NCBI GenBank assembly: GCA_009733575.1
Contig: ML769665.1
Coordinates: 1-64,000, forward strand
Origin: Gymnopus androsaceus JB14
Taxonomy: Eukaryota > Basidiomycota > Agaricomycetes > Agaricales > Omphalotaceae
Length of the DNA stretch: 64,000 bases
Reading direction: 5' to 3'
Program-made: the position numbers and the translations under genes
Shown: positions 19,704-28,756 of the stretch, piece after piece
Layout of the letters: each line of letters begins with the position of its first letter
Position numbering within the stretch: position 1 is the stretch's first letter
The notes under the pieces: generated by a model
Databases searched by the model: none
The model's input: the letters and a program-made list of their open reading frames with translations, nothing else
What the model was told of the DNA's origin: nothing

Positions 19704-20520
19704 CCCATGTTGTCCGCGATCTTGACTGTCCAGATTCCAGTACGTAACTGTTTCTTATCCCAGCTTTTCCCGAATCTAACATTGTATTTGCAGATGCACA
19801 GGCATGAAATTGTAGAGGCTGTTACTGTCATTGAGAAGCTTCCAATGATAGTAGTCGGTGCTGTTGGTTACGTCGAAACTCCCCGTGGACTCCGCACCCT
19901 TACCACTGTTTGGGCTTCACATCTTTCAGACAAGCCTAAACATTGCTTCTACAAAAACTGGTACTGTTTGAAGAAGAAGGCCTTCACTTGTTGCGCCAAG
20001 AAGCATGCAGAGGATGGTGGCAAGTCTGTTGCCCGCGAGCTTGAGCGTATCCATAGATACCGTTGTCCGTGTCCTTGTGCACACTCAAATCTGCAAGACT
20101 GGTCTCTCGCAGAAGAAGGCGCACCTTATGGAGATGCAGGTTAACGGCAGTTTGATCCCAGACAGGGTCGAGTTTGCTCATGGCCTGTTCGATATGCCTG
20201 TCGAAGTCAGCTCTGTCTTCGAGCAGGATGAGTGTGTGGATGTCATTGCAGTCACCAAGGGTCACGGTTTCAAGGGTGTAACTCACCGTTGGGGTACCAA
20301 GAAGCTGCAGAGGAAGACGCACAAGGGTCTCAGGAAGGTGGCGTGTATCGATGCATCCTTTGAAGGTCATGTTCTTGGTAGCCCGTGCTGGTCAAAGTAC
20401 GTATCATCACTTTTGTTCCTCCATTTTCAAACTTATTGTCAATTTTAAACACCACCGTACCAAAATCAACAGGTGTACCGTATTGGTTCCGGTTCAATGA
20501 ATCATGCCTATGGGTGATAT
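19696..20520 (+). pseudogene. Ribosomal protein uL3 (RPL3) fragment with introns
   Basis: Begins at [13 protein letters not shown], has an intron near 19740-19793 (GTACGTAACTG...TTTGCAG), then MHRHEIVEAVTVIEKLPMIV, GYVETPRGLRTLTTVWA and [19 protein letters not shown] frameshift near 20060 moves to [32 protein letters not shown] and THRWGTKKL, then a second intron (GTACGTATC near 20398, AACAG near 20472), and YRIGSGSMNH before stopping. uL3 is a large-subunit protein near the peptidyl transferase centre. Both termini are missing. The retained introns mean the fragment was copied from DNA rather than from mRNA. Confidence 0.93.
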
Positions 20521-20561
20521 CCCTCATTATGGTATCATCAGGAACAATTTCCTGATGCTCA

Positions 20562-20600
20562 AGTTTGCCGCTGTGTTGTATGTAGGCACAGCGGCAAACT
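20562..20600 (+). repeat. Perfect 14-bp stem hairpin at the end of the fragment cluster
   Basis: AGTTTGCCGCTGTG (20562-20575) and CACAGCGGCAAACT (20587-20600) are perfect inverted repeats around an 11-nt loop, about 40-80 bases past the uL3 fragment. It could be a transposon-end hairpin (for example Helitron-like, with CTAG at its edge) or a terminator-like structure. No matching left end was found. Confidence 0.7.
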
Positions 20601-21153
20601 AGAAGTTCATATAAGGAAAGCCTTAATCTATCTCTCTAATTGAACTAGGGTTCCCTTATAAATATGGCGGCGTTACTAAGTGGTAACTATGCCCAATAGA
20701 GTCTTAATAATGTATGCGTTAATGAAGGTCAAGGGTTCGAACTGGTCAGTAAATCACTATAAATTTTCCAACACACTACTAATTTGCTTACATAATCTAC
20801 AGGAACTAAGTACAGTAACTAATAACTAATACCAATAGAACGATGAACTCCAGTAACAGTAAAGTACCAAGACTAAACTCAATACAATGAACTACAAAAT
20901 ACAATAGGTAAGTAAAACAAGTACAAGTACAAGTAACTAATAAACTACGAAGTACAGTAAGTGAAGTAATCTAATAGTTACAGTAATAAAAGTACTAGTA
21001 CATGCACTCAGCAATTATAAGCGCTTATGTTTGTAGACGTGGCACAAGTGCTTACAATTGTTGGCTGTGTTATGATTAAGCGCTTAATTAACATCTGACT
21101 CTTTTCGCATCATCGCTTATAATCGGGATTCTGATTATGCGGTTTATAAGCGG
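20601..21153. repeat. Low-complexity region with a tRNA-like segment and AAGCGCTTA repeats
   Basis: 20667-20740 has an A-box-like TTACTAAGTGGTAACTATG and a B-box-like GGGTTCGAACTGG in tRNA order, a possible SINE head. 20810-20990 is GTAC/AGTA-rich simple sequence. 21015-21170 has several inverted TAAGCGCTTA/TTATAAGCGG words, probably a MITE remnant. No gene. Confidence 0.4.
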
Positions 21154-21390
21154 TTACAGCCGGTTATAGCCGAAATTCAAGGTTTCCGACATAATGATAT
21201 CGTGATACTGGTTTTCCGCAACTATGTCAACCAAACACGTCAGAGCATACTGTAAGATGTAAGAAAGAGATGAAGGGTACTCACATTGTTTCTCCCCATC
21301 CAGCCACGCATCAAACCATTCCTTTCTACCAAGAATGACATTGCTGACGCCTGCCCAAGGCTCTGCCGAATCTCCTTTTGAGCAACCCAA
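21154..21390 (-). CDS. Hypothetical exon fragment
   Basis: A 78-codon minus-strand frame begins MGCSKGDSAEPWAGVSNVIL and contains GRKEWFDAWLDGEKQ. A plausible intron (GTGAGTACCC...TTACAG) starts right after it. No family recognised, and no neighbouring exon could be linked. Confidence 0.2.
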   Translation of the reverse strand: MGCSKGDSAEPWAGVSNVILGRKEWFDAWLDGEKQCEYPSSLSYILQYALTCLVDIVAENQYHDIIMSETLNFGYNRL

Positions 21391-21779
21391 CGTATTGTCG
21401 AGTCCAAGGATGGGAGGGTGGGGACAAGAGATATGTCAAGGATGTTGATTCGACGGATGGCAGTGAGAGTCGGGAATATAAGCGCCTATTGGCGCCGACT
21501 CTCACGCCTGTTTATTTATCCTCTGATAAGCCGCCTTACTTACTTGTTATATAGGCATCCGGAGTGATAAGATAAGCCAAATAAAGAGCTTTGCATCCTG
21601 GAGGATGCAACACTCTACATAAGGAAACCATGTGATTAGATAGACTAAGATAGTTGCCCATAGTGGAGACCTTGCTTAATCTGCAATACATTCTTATGCC
21701 CTAGCTGAAAATACATCTGCATGAACCATTTCAAGGATCTCTCTTTAATGAACACATGTTAAATATATCTAAAGCTGTG

Positions 21780-22160
21780 TATGTGCTCTGGTAAGGGGGT
21801 TTCCCATTAGAATAACCCCAGTATTCTTCAGAATTTGTGGGGGCTTTCCAAACAAAAACCCATGGTTCAGAAAGGTAAAATAAAATTCCCAGTCAATCTA
21901 ATGCACATAGGCAGCATCAAAGCCCCAGGCTCATACCAAATCAAACTGTGCATGGACAGCATTAATATAGCCCATGCTTTATTGGCATTTAAGTGTACCC
22001 TTTAGTGTTCTTGCTGCATTGTCCAATCCCACTGTCACCAGCAAGAATTTCCCCAAATTGTCTGTCATGTTCAGCAGACTTGGAGGCCTCTTGAAGAGTC
22101 TTTTTCTGCAGCAAGTATATACATTTATGGTACAGTGTCAGTACAAAGAGAAAATACATG
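21780..22160 (-). pseudogene. Coding-like remnant with in-frame stops
   Basis: On the minus strand one frame reads RKRLFKRPPSLLNMTDNLGK, then LVTVGLDNAARTLKG. After stops it continues AWGFDAAYVH and IDWEFYFTFLNHGFLFGKPP. The composition is protein-like, but three stop codons interrupt it and I cannot name the family. It may be the flank of an old transposon. Confidence 0.3.
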
Positions 22161-22311
22161 ATTCATGTTTTCTTTCTCCCCAGCTGATATCTTACCGCAT
22201 TTAATACAGCCCCTTGGAAGGTCTGTTCAACCAACTGTGGCATTGATGCTAAACCAATATATTTGGCTCTTATCTAAATTTTGGCACTGTGCTAATGCTT
22301 GATATATTGAC

Positions 22312-22437
22312 CATCAGCAAAACCTGTGAGATCCCATAGCAAGGTCCCCCTCTGTCCAGCAGCTGATCTATATCACTTCCCATCAGCTGCTGTACAGAGG
22401 GGGACCTTGCTATGGGATCTCACAGGTTCTGCTGATG
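22312..22437. mobile_element. 126-bp hairpin MITE (CATCAGCAAAACC family)
   Basis: Two 56-base arms, 22312-22367 and 22382-22437, are inverted copies with two mismatches around a 14-base loop. The ends are CATCAGCARAACCTGTGAGA. The same terminal word occurs at 46730-46742, 47651/47829 and 63686. No ORF. Confidence 0.9.
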
Positions 22438-22818
22438 ACTGTCAATAAATCCTATAACAGACCTTTCCCTCCCTCAGTTGTACCATTACCTAGACATCCA
22501 ACTGAGGTGAGACTTTCCCTTTCTTACTTATATTTCAATACTTATTTATATTCATATTAGTTTACTATTGATCTACAGGTAGAGTATTAGTTGTACCATT
22601 ACCTGGACATCCAACTTAACTGGCACTGATTTGAATCAGGATAAACTGTGAAGAATTGCACCAATGAACCAGTGCATAGTTTACCTTGATTTGGTTTTTT
22701 GTGAACTGATGCAATTCATGATTCATGACTTCTTGAAAAAGAACTGAATTGAATTGGACCTTTAAACATTAATGTAAGTACTTCTCTTCTTGCTATGACA
22801 GCAACATTAGTAAATATG
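22438..22818. other. No gene seen between hairpin MITE and transposase remnant
   Basis: AT-rich DNA; one short direct repeat (GTTGTACCATTACCT...CATCCAACT near 22479 and 22583). Probably 3' flank of the transposon. Confidence 0.35.
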
Positions 22819-25800
22819 TCATCTGAGCCCACAATTCATTGCCCAACAAATTACAAGTATCTGTTGCTGAATCCCATAAGTTCCAGCTGGTCTTTTGTAT
22901 GTTTTCAAGTGTGTGATGATATGCTGTGGTTCAATAACAACAGTATCATCAGATAACACAGTTTTAACAGCTTTTGTCATCATCCGAGGATATTGTGGAT
23001 TGGGTGTGCACATAGCATCTGAGCTGTCCAATTCAAGATGAGTATGCACTAGTATGAACTTGCGCAGAAAATCCTCTAGAGGAATTTCCAAGATAGTATC
23101 AATGACTCCTGTAAGGCAAGCTTGTGTTGATTTGCCATAAAATTGAATAGCACTATTGCCTGTATGTGATATATTGCAGCTGTATGTGCGGCCACTATCA
23201 TGAAATTCAGCAAGGCTCTTGGCATTTGGTGGTAGAATAAGAGCAAATTCCGGATGAGGAAGGTCAAGATATCCCCAATGTGGGCGCCCAGTGGATTGAA
23301 GATATTCCTGTATTAAAACATATTCATTTGGTCTCAGCTTGGGTGCTTTGGAAAGAAATAAAGCAGCATCTGCAGAAGTAAGCTCCTCCAAGACTGGTGA
23401 TTTTGTTTTATCCTCAGGCTCCAGAATACTGGCAAATGATTTGTCTAGTAAATCACCTGATTGATTATCATGTAGGAGTGCAAGAAGGCGGCAAAGTCTG
23501 GTGCATTTGTCTTCAGCATAGTATAGTCCATATCATCTAAAAAGTAAGCAATTGAGATCAGAACCCATGATTGATAGAAAATACATACAGAGATGCCTAT
23601 TAGTCTTGATCTTCTGAAGCATGCCATTTATCCGCTCTCCTGGAAACTCACTCAAGCCTGCTAATGGACCCCAATATTTAAGGAGAAACTCATTATGCAT
23701 GGCATAGTGATGATTTGGAAGTTGAGGCAAAATCAGTAAAAGCTCTTGGATAGAAGCACGGTATGCTATATAATGTTCAGTGTAGCTTTCTGCTTCTGCA
23801 TTTGAAGTTTTGAAAGGATGCAATGATATTGGTAGATGCAATCAGATGGTAGAAACTTTCAAGCATTTTGTGTTCCACAGAATTCATATATTCAGGGTGT
23901 GTATCAAACCATATCTCTGGTATTATGAGGGGAAAGATATCAGCAAAAAGGGTAAGATACTCATGTGCTTTGAGCTTTCCATGACCCTTTTCTCCAAGGT
24001 TTATGGGAGGTCTGCCTTTCCAAGTTGGAAAGGTGACATACTGAATGCAATTCTGAATTCTTTCAACTCTTCCTTTGCAAAATCAAATGAAGCCTGAGTG
24101 TAATTAGGAACATAATCAGGGTCCTCAGTTTCACCAATTTCATCATCAGAATACATTGAAATATCCATCAGAGGAGCAGGTGTGGCACGAGGAGTAGGAG
24201 TAGAGCTTTCATTCTCAGTGGAAGCAGATGGTGAAGATGGTGGAAGATCAAGTGTGCCAGTGGCAGCCTCTATAGCTTCATTCCGGAGCTGCTCTAGCTC
24301 ATCTCCAGATTCTGAAATATCACTTTGAGAATAATATTCTTCCTGGTTGATCTTAACCAGAGACTTTTCTGCTTCATCATCTCAGCCTATGCCCCAAAGT
24401 TTTCGCAATTGATGCTGGAGTATACCCTCAAGCCAGTTATGCATAAATCCAAGGATAGTATGCCAGACAGGATCCCGGTAAGGTAAGCGATGCAAAGAGG
24501 TCCACCGCACTCCTGTTGCAGTGGCTTGGCGCTTGGCATCAGCTTTTGTGGTCATATTAAGCCAAGCTTGTGCCTGCTGCAGCACCTCAACTCCAGTTCT
24601 ATTGGTAAATGCAGTCAAATCAAGGCATTCAATCTGATCAGCCTTGCAGTGGCAGAAGGAACAAAGACATTCAGCAGAGTGTGAAAGAAAGCCACCAGCT
24701 CTCGAGGTAGCAGGCAAATCTGCAATGAGAGGAATTACTCTAGTTTGTACAAAAACACCATTTGCATGGCGGTATGTGATGATAGCACTTTCCTGGTGCT
24801 TCATACTGAAGAATTGTTTGAATGACAGGATCAAGCAGATGTATAAGGCGCACAGCATCATGGCTTCATGGGTGAAGGAGTAAGGCCAACAATAAAGATG
24901 TTTTCTGGCAAGTACCGGACCTCTGGAGGGAGATTTAAGCAATACAAGATCATAGCTCCACATGAAACAATTTTTCCTGTGTTAATATCAGTTTCAGTGC
25001 TGAATTTGACTCTATATATTCAAAACATACCTGCAATTTTGTTTGTGTAAGGATTAAACCAGTCTATATAGAGACCAAATACTATATGATATCTGTGACC
25101 TGAAGAAAATCTTGCAGGTCCTTCCAGGCAGGACTATCCTGCAAGTCATGCATTTCTTGACCAAAAGCAGCTAGGTGTCCGAAGAAATGTGCTTTCCAAG
25201 TGATCCTCAATTGACCGTCTAGAAAGAAAAAAGTGCAACCAGGACTCAAAATTCTGAGTATTGTATAATGTTTTAGGAACAGAGCGAGGGTTCCGACCAA
25301 ACTGCTGCAGTCGCCAAAGCTCTGAATTACATACCCTAGCACTGGGGGGACTCCCTCCTGCTGCAATGCAATGGTATTAATCCTGTATAAATAGTGTAGC
25401 ATTTTGGACAGCAAGAGGTCCGAATGATATCTGGCTCACTGCTGTGGATGTGGTATGCTGTGTGCAAATCATGGGGAATCTGAATTTCAGGAAGTTTGAT
25501 ATGAATTCCATTCAAGGCCAATGCAACTTGCAGAAAATTGAAGATTGTGGACAGAATGAAGTGAATGGCCTTGAGAATAATATTTGCTGTCTCTCGACTA
25601 ACACCAGCTTTGAGATTGAGCCAAATAACCAGTGTGCAGCAAAGGTTGACAATAGATGATGTGTCTAGAGTAAGTTCTATAGATGGGTCAATCCCTGTGC
25701 ATTGTAATTCTGAAATCGGTAACAGACCTGTAACCTTTTCTATAGGAGATGGCTTGAGTGGTGACTGACTCTGTGGTTTAACAGCTGCCTGAAATACTTT

Positions 25801-25971
25801 TGCTGCCCTTTTTTCATGCTCAATCCTAGTAGAAGCACTAACATTGCAGCCTGGCTGGCTGACACCATTGATGATAACCTGCTTGTTCCTACAATAAGAG
25901 CAAGTGCAGATGACCATCTTGAGCACATGCAAAGAAGTAAAGGGAAAGGAAAAAGCAACAATCAACACCAA
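22819..25971 (-). pseudogene. Tnp2-like (CACTA/EnSpm-type) transposase, frameshifted
   Basis: The minus strand carries, in order, the blocks of a large basidiomycete Tnp2-like transposase. An N-terminal Cys motif ICTCSYCRNKQVIINGVSQP lies near 25910. A CCPKCYTIY pair is near 25415. RNPRSVPKTLYNTQNFESWL follows, then [55 protein letters not shown] and CSFCHC. Next come GVRWTSLHRLPYRDPVW and MHNWLEGILQH, ending at 24382. An open acidic Ser/Pro linker spans 24370-24100, followed by PNHHYAMHNEFLLKYWGPLA and FPGERINGMLQKIKTN (23841-23533) and a tail at 23391-22819. Frameshifts and stops separate the blocks, so it is inactive. Such proteins cut and paste CACTA-type DNA transposons. Terminal repeats were not found. 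Confidence 0.8.
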
Positions 25972-26439
25972 TACAACCCATACTTATATACTTGGTGAAA
26001 TCCCACAGGCAGTCCAGCAAAAAAAAAGTCCCGATCACTAGGAACTTATCACAGGTCTAAATTAGAAGCAACTGATCCATTGGTAGATGCCACACCCATT
26101 CCATTGAGTCCAGTGTTGGTTACATGTGCTGGTGTATGATGCCGGCAGTCTCTGTCTGGGACCTCTCTCAGATGCAATCTCCTGAGATTGCACTATTTGG
26201 TTTATCTAGAAACTGCTCATTCTTTGCCTGTATAAGTATTTCATTTACAATGAGTCTTTACACTGATGTCTACTATGTATTGTTAACTAAGCAGGAGGGT
26301 CATTGTTTTCACTCTGCAGTTGCTCCATGTAATTGAAGAAATAAGTCTGGGTGCTCAGCATGGCATCATCTTGCCATCATTTCCCATGTCAAGCCATGTG
26401 GCATGTTTCTGGTATGCGATAGAGATTGCCCACCTTGTG
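25972..26439. other. No gene seen upstream of the transposase remnant
   Basis: A TATA-like TATATACTT lies near 25984 on the plus strand. A CACTAGGAAC near 26036 could be one end of a CACTA element, but no partner end was identified. Confidence 0.3.
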
Positions 26440-28035
26440 AGGTAGGCGGAAACAGTCAGCTTCAAAAAAATTTAAATTCAGAAAATTATTTCAAAACCCC
26501 GGCCACCCGGGTCCTATCTGAGGCACGGGAGCTGGGAATCGGATAATCAATATGTACTCAACTTACAGAATGCAATAAATGAGCGTATATTTGTAAGGAG
26601 TGCAGTAATATTTAGAACATACCTGAAGGTCTATCCACGGATGGGGTCATAGCGCCCACCAATGCGACGAGGACTGTCAATTGAAGTCAAATCATCCTCC
26701 TCCACAATCAACTCGCTAAGGCTCATGGCTTCACAGACGACACCACAGGTGTGCTCTTTGATAAAGCTATTGATTCCTTTCTTGCCGCAATCACCGCATC
26801 CAGATTGGCTAGAAAAAATCAATGGTTGTTAAAGCACTCTTCAACTTGGAATGTATATATAACTCACCCTGTAGTAGTGTGCGTCATTGGGTCAAAGAGT
26901 ACCAGGAAGTTTGCACAACTGGGCTGTAGTTTACGAAGCAAACTGGTTGTTGAACAGTGACAAGGGGGTTGTATCATAGGATTTGGATGTGACCCTCGAT
27001 ATAGATTAGATCAGGGTTATAGTACCAAAGAAGATTAAGTGGTCATGGTTATCAAGCGGAATGAGGCTGTTAACTGAACAGTTGAAACGCACAGGGGACA
27101 TTAGGAAGTGTACACTTCCTAACAGTACTTGCAGAAGGATGGAGGGAGATAATGTAGAACAACCTGGGGAACCGTGTGTGATTAAACCACAATTGATTAA
27201 AGAAAGCAATAACATGCACCAGAAACCATTGCCACTCCTACTGAGAATCTTCAACCAACTACTTTCCAGAAGGGAGCAACTGAATGGAGAGAGAAAGGAG
27301 AGAATATGACGCTGTAGCCTTATGCAAGGAATGTATACTATAATAGATTATTTAGTTAGTATATAAAGTCAACAATAATTGCCCCCGAACCAGCCATTCC
27401 AGTTGTTTCACCACCCTTGAGTTCAAGGCCGGGCCCTTGGAATAAAGCCCAACCTCTACTCCCTTCAAGACAGCTGTCTGACCATACTAAACTGTTTTGG
27501 AGGCAAAAAGGAAGGCTTACCAGAAGTAAGGAGCCACTGTTGTGGCTGCGGTTTGCATATGAGTTGGTTTGAATCAACAAACATGAATGCCGCAGCAAGA
27601 CATGCCTAGTGACATGACAGTCCGCCAATACCGCTCCTGCAAGATGCAGGCATCGAGACAAGATATAAGTGCAATGGAAAAGCAACTGCAAGTTCAAGGC
27701 GGAAACTAAAGTTTGTTAAAAGTGCCTCTGGCACTCCCTGATCTCCGTAGCCCGCAAGGAGACTTCTTGGAACAGGGTCAATCATTTAGATCCATGCTAG
27801 AGCACGGGCTTGTGTGTGGTTGTCCACAGAGGTTTGGATTAGGTTGGTGCTGATTGGTCCCGGAGTTGGTTTGAATAAACAACAAACGCCACAGCAAGGT
27901 GCGCCCAGTGACGTGACAGTCCACCAATGGAGTCTACAGCCCGGAAAACCTCGGGTGGCTGGGGTTTCAAATAATTTTTCAAATTTAGAATTTTTTAAAG
28001 CTGGCAGTTCCTGCCTACCGCAGCCCTGAGGCCCA
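26440..28035. repeat. Inverted ~95-bp repeats bracketing 1.6 kb of unassigned DNA
   Basis: 26440-26530 (GGTAGGCGGAAACAGTCAGC, then ATTATTTCAAAACCCCGGCC) is repeated in inverted form at 27940-28035 with about 75% identity. Inside, a block with AGTGACATGACAGTCCGCCA near 27605 recurs directly near 27908. The arrangement suggests a decayed foldback or nested MITE. No gene is supported between the arms; short frames at 26631-26822 and 27356-27697 have no motif. Confidence 0.5.
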
Positions 28036-28266
28036 CCTCTTGCATCCAAGCCCATCCGAGCAGTAATGGGAAAATTTCCATGGTTGTGAATTGTATATGT
28101 GTTTCTGAAACAAAAGTTGGTGCATGGCAAGGCACTGTAAGGCAGCACAATAAGGAAAAAGTTGGGGGAGGACTCGGAAGAACAAGCCATATGGGTAAGA
28201 ATGACATCATATTTACGAGCCAAAGAAGAATTGAGTTGATGGAATGTCACGCATGTGCATTGACCA

Positions 28267-28436
28267 GTGCATTGGCAGGTGCATTTAAGGCACCGGACTT
28301 TTAGGTGCATCGGACCTTGCCCCCAGTGTCAAGGAAGCACGCTTTCTTCTGAGGATGTGGATCAGAGTTTTGGGCCCTGGAATGGCAGGATTTTGAGTAA
28401 TGGGAGTAGTTGGACATGGATGCCCGTGGAGCTTGC
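28267..28436 (+). pseudogene. Host-side frame with Cys motif, cut by the 28.4-38.0 kb retroelement
   Basis: The plus frame from 28267 reads FRCIGPCPQCQGSTLSSEDV, then FGPWNGRILSNGSSWTWMPV, and reaches the LTR at 28437. Across the element the same frame continues after the second CTTGC as LFELFGFLSQL and soon ends. The RCxGxCPxC motif matches the one at about 2790 (minus strand). The opposite strand also has a good frame here, so the true coding strand is uncertain. Confidence 0.35.
28432..28436. repeat. Target-site duplication CTTGC (left)
   Basis: CTTGC precedes the LTR at 28437 and follows the right LTR at 37989-37993. Confidence 0.8.
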
Positions 28437-28629
28437 TGTAACGCCCCGTTCCCTTATGCATACATTGTTATGTTATCTTTTAATTCATTCATGTTACTAT
28501 ATAAATGTCACTTTATGTCACTCGTACTTTAGCTTTACACCATCACCCGCCGAGAATACCTAGACAAATATACAGTCCAGTTGTGTTCTTTTGGGTGAAA
28601 GTAAGCTCTGACCTCTCCGAGGTCTTATA
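28437..28629 (+). repeat. Left LTR of the pol-less element
   Basis: 193 bp, starts TGTAACGCCCCGTTCCC, ends GAGGTCTTATA, with a TATATAA core promoter candidate near 28499. Confidence 0.85.
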
Positions 28630-28756
28630 CTTTTTTGAACATCTTGCAATACTCTTCGTATTCCGTGTTCTTTACTTGTGCTAAACACAAGTGACATCAA
28701 AGCGTAACTTTGCGCGATCAAAATTAAAGTTTTTTAATTTCACAAAACCCGGTCCT

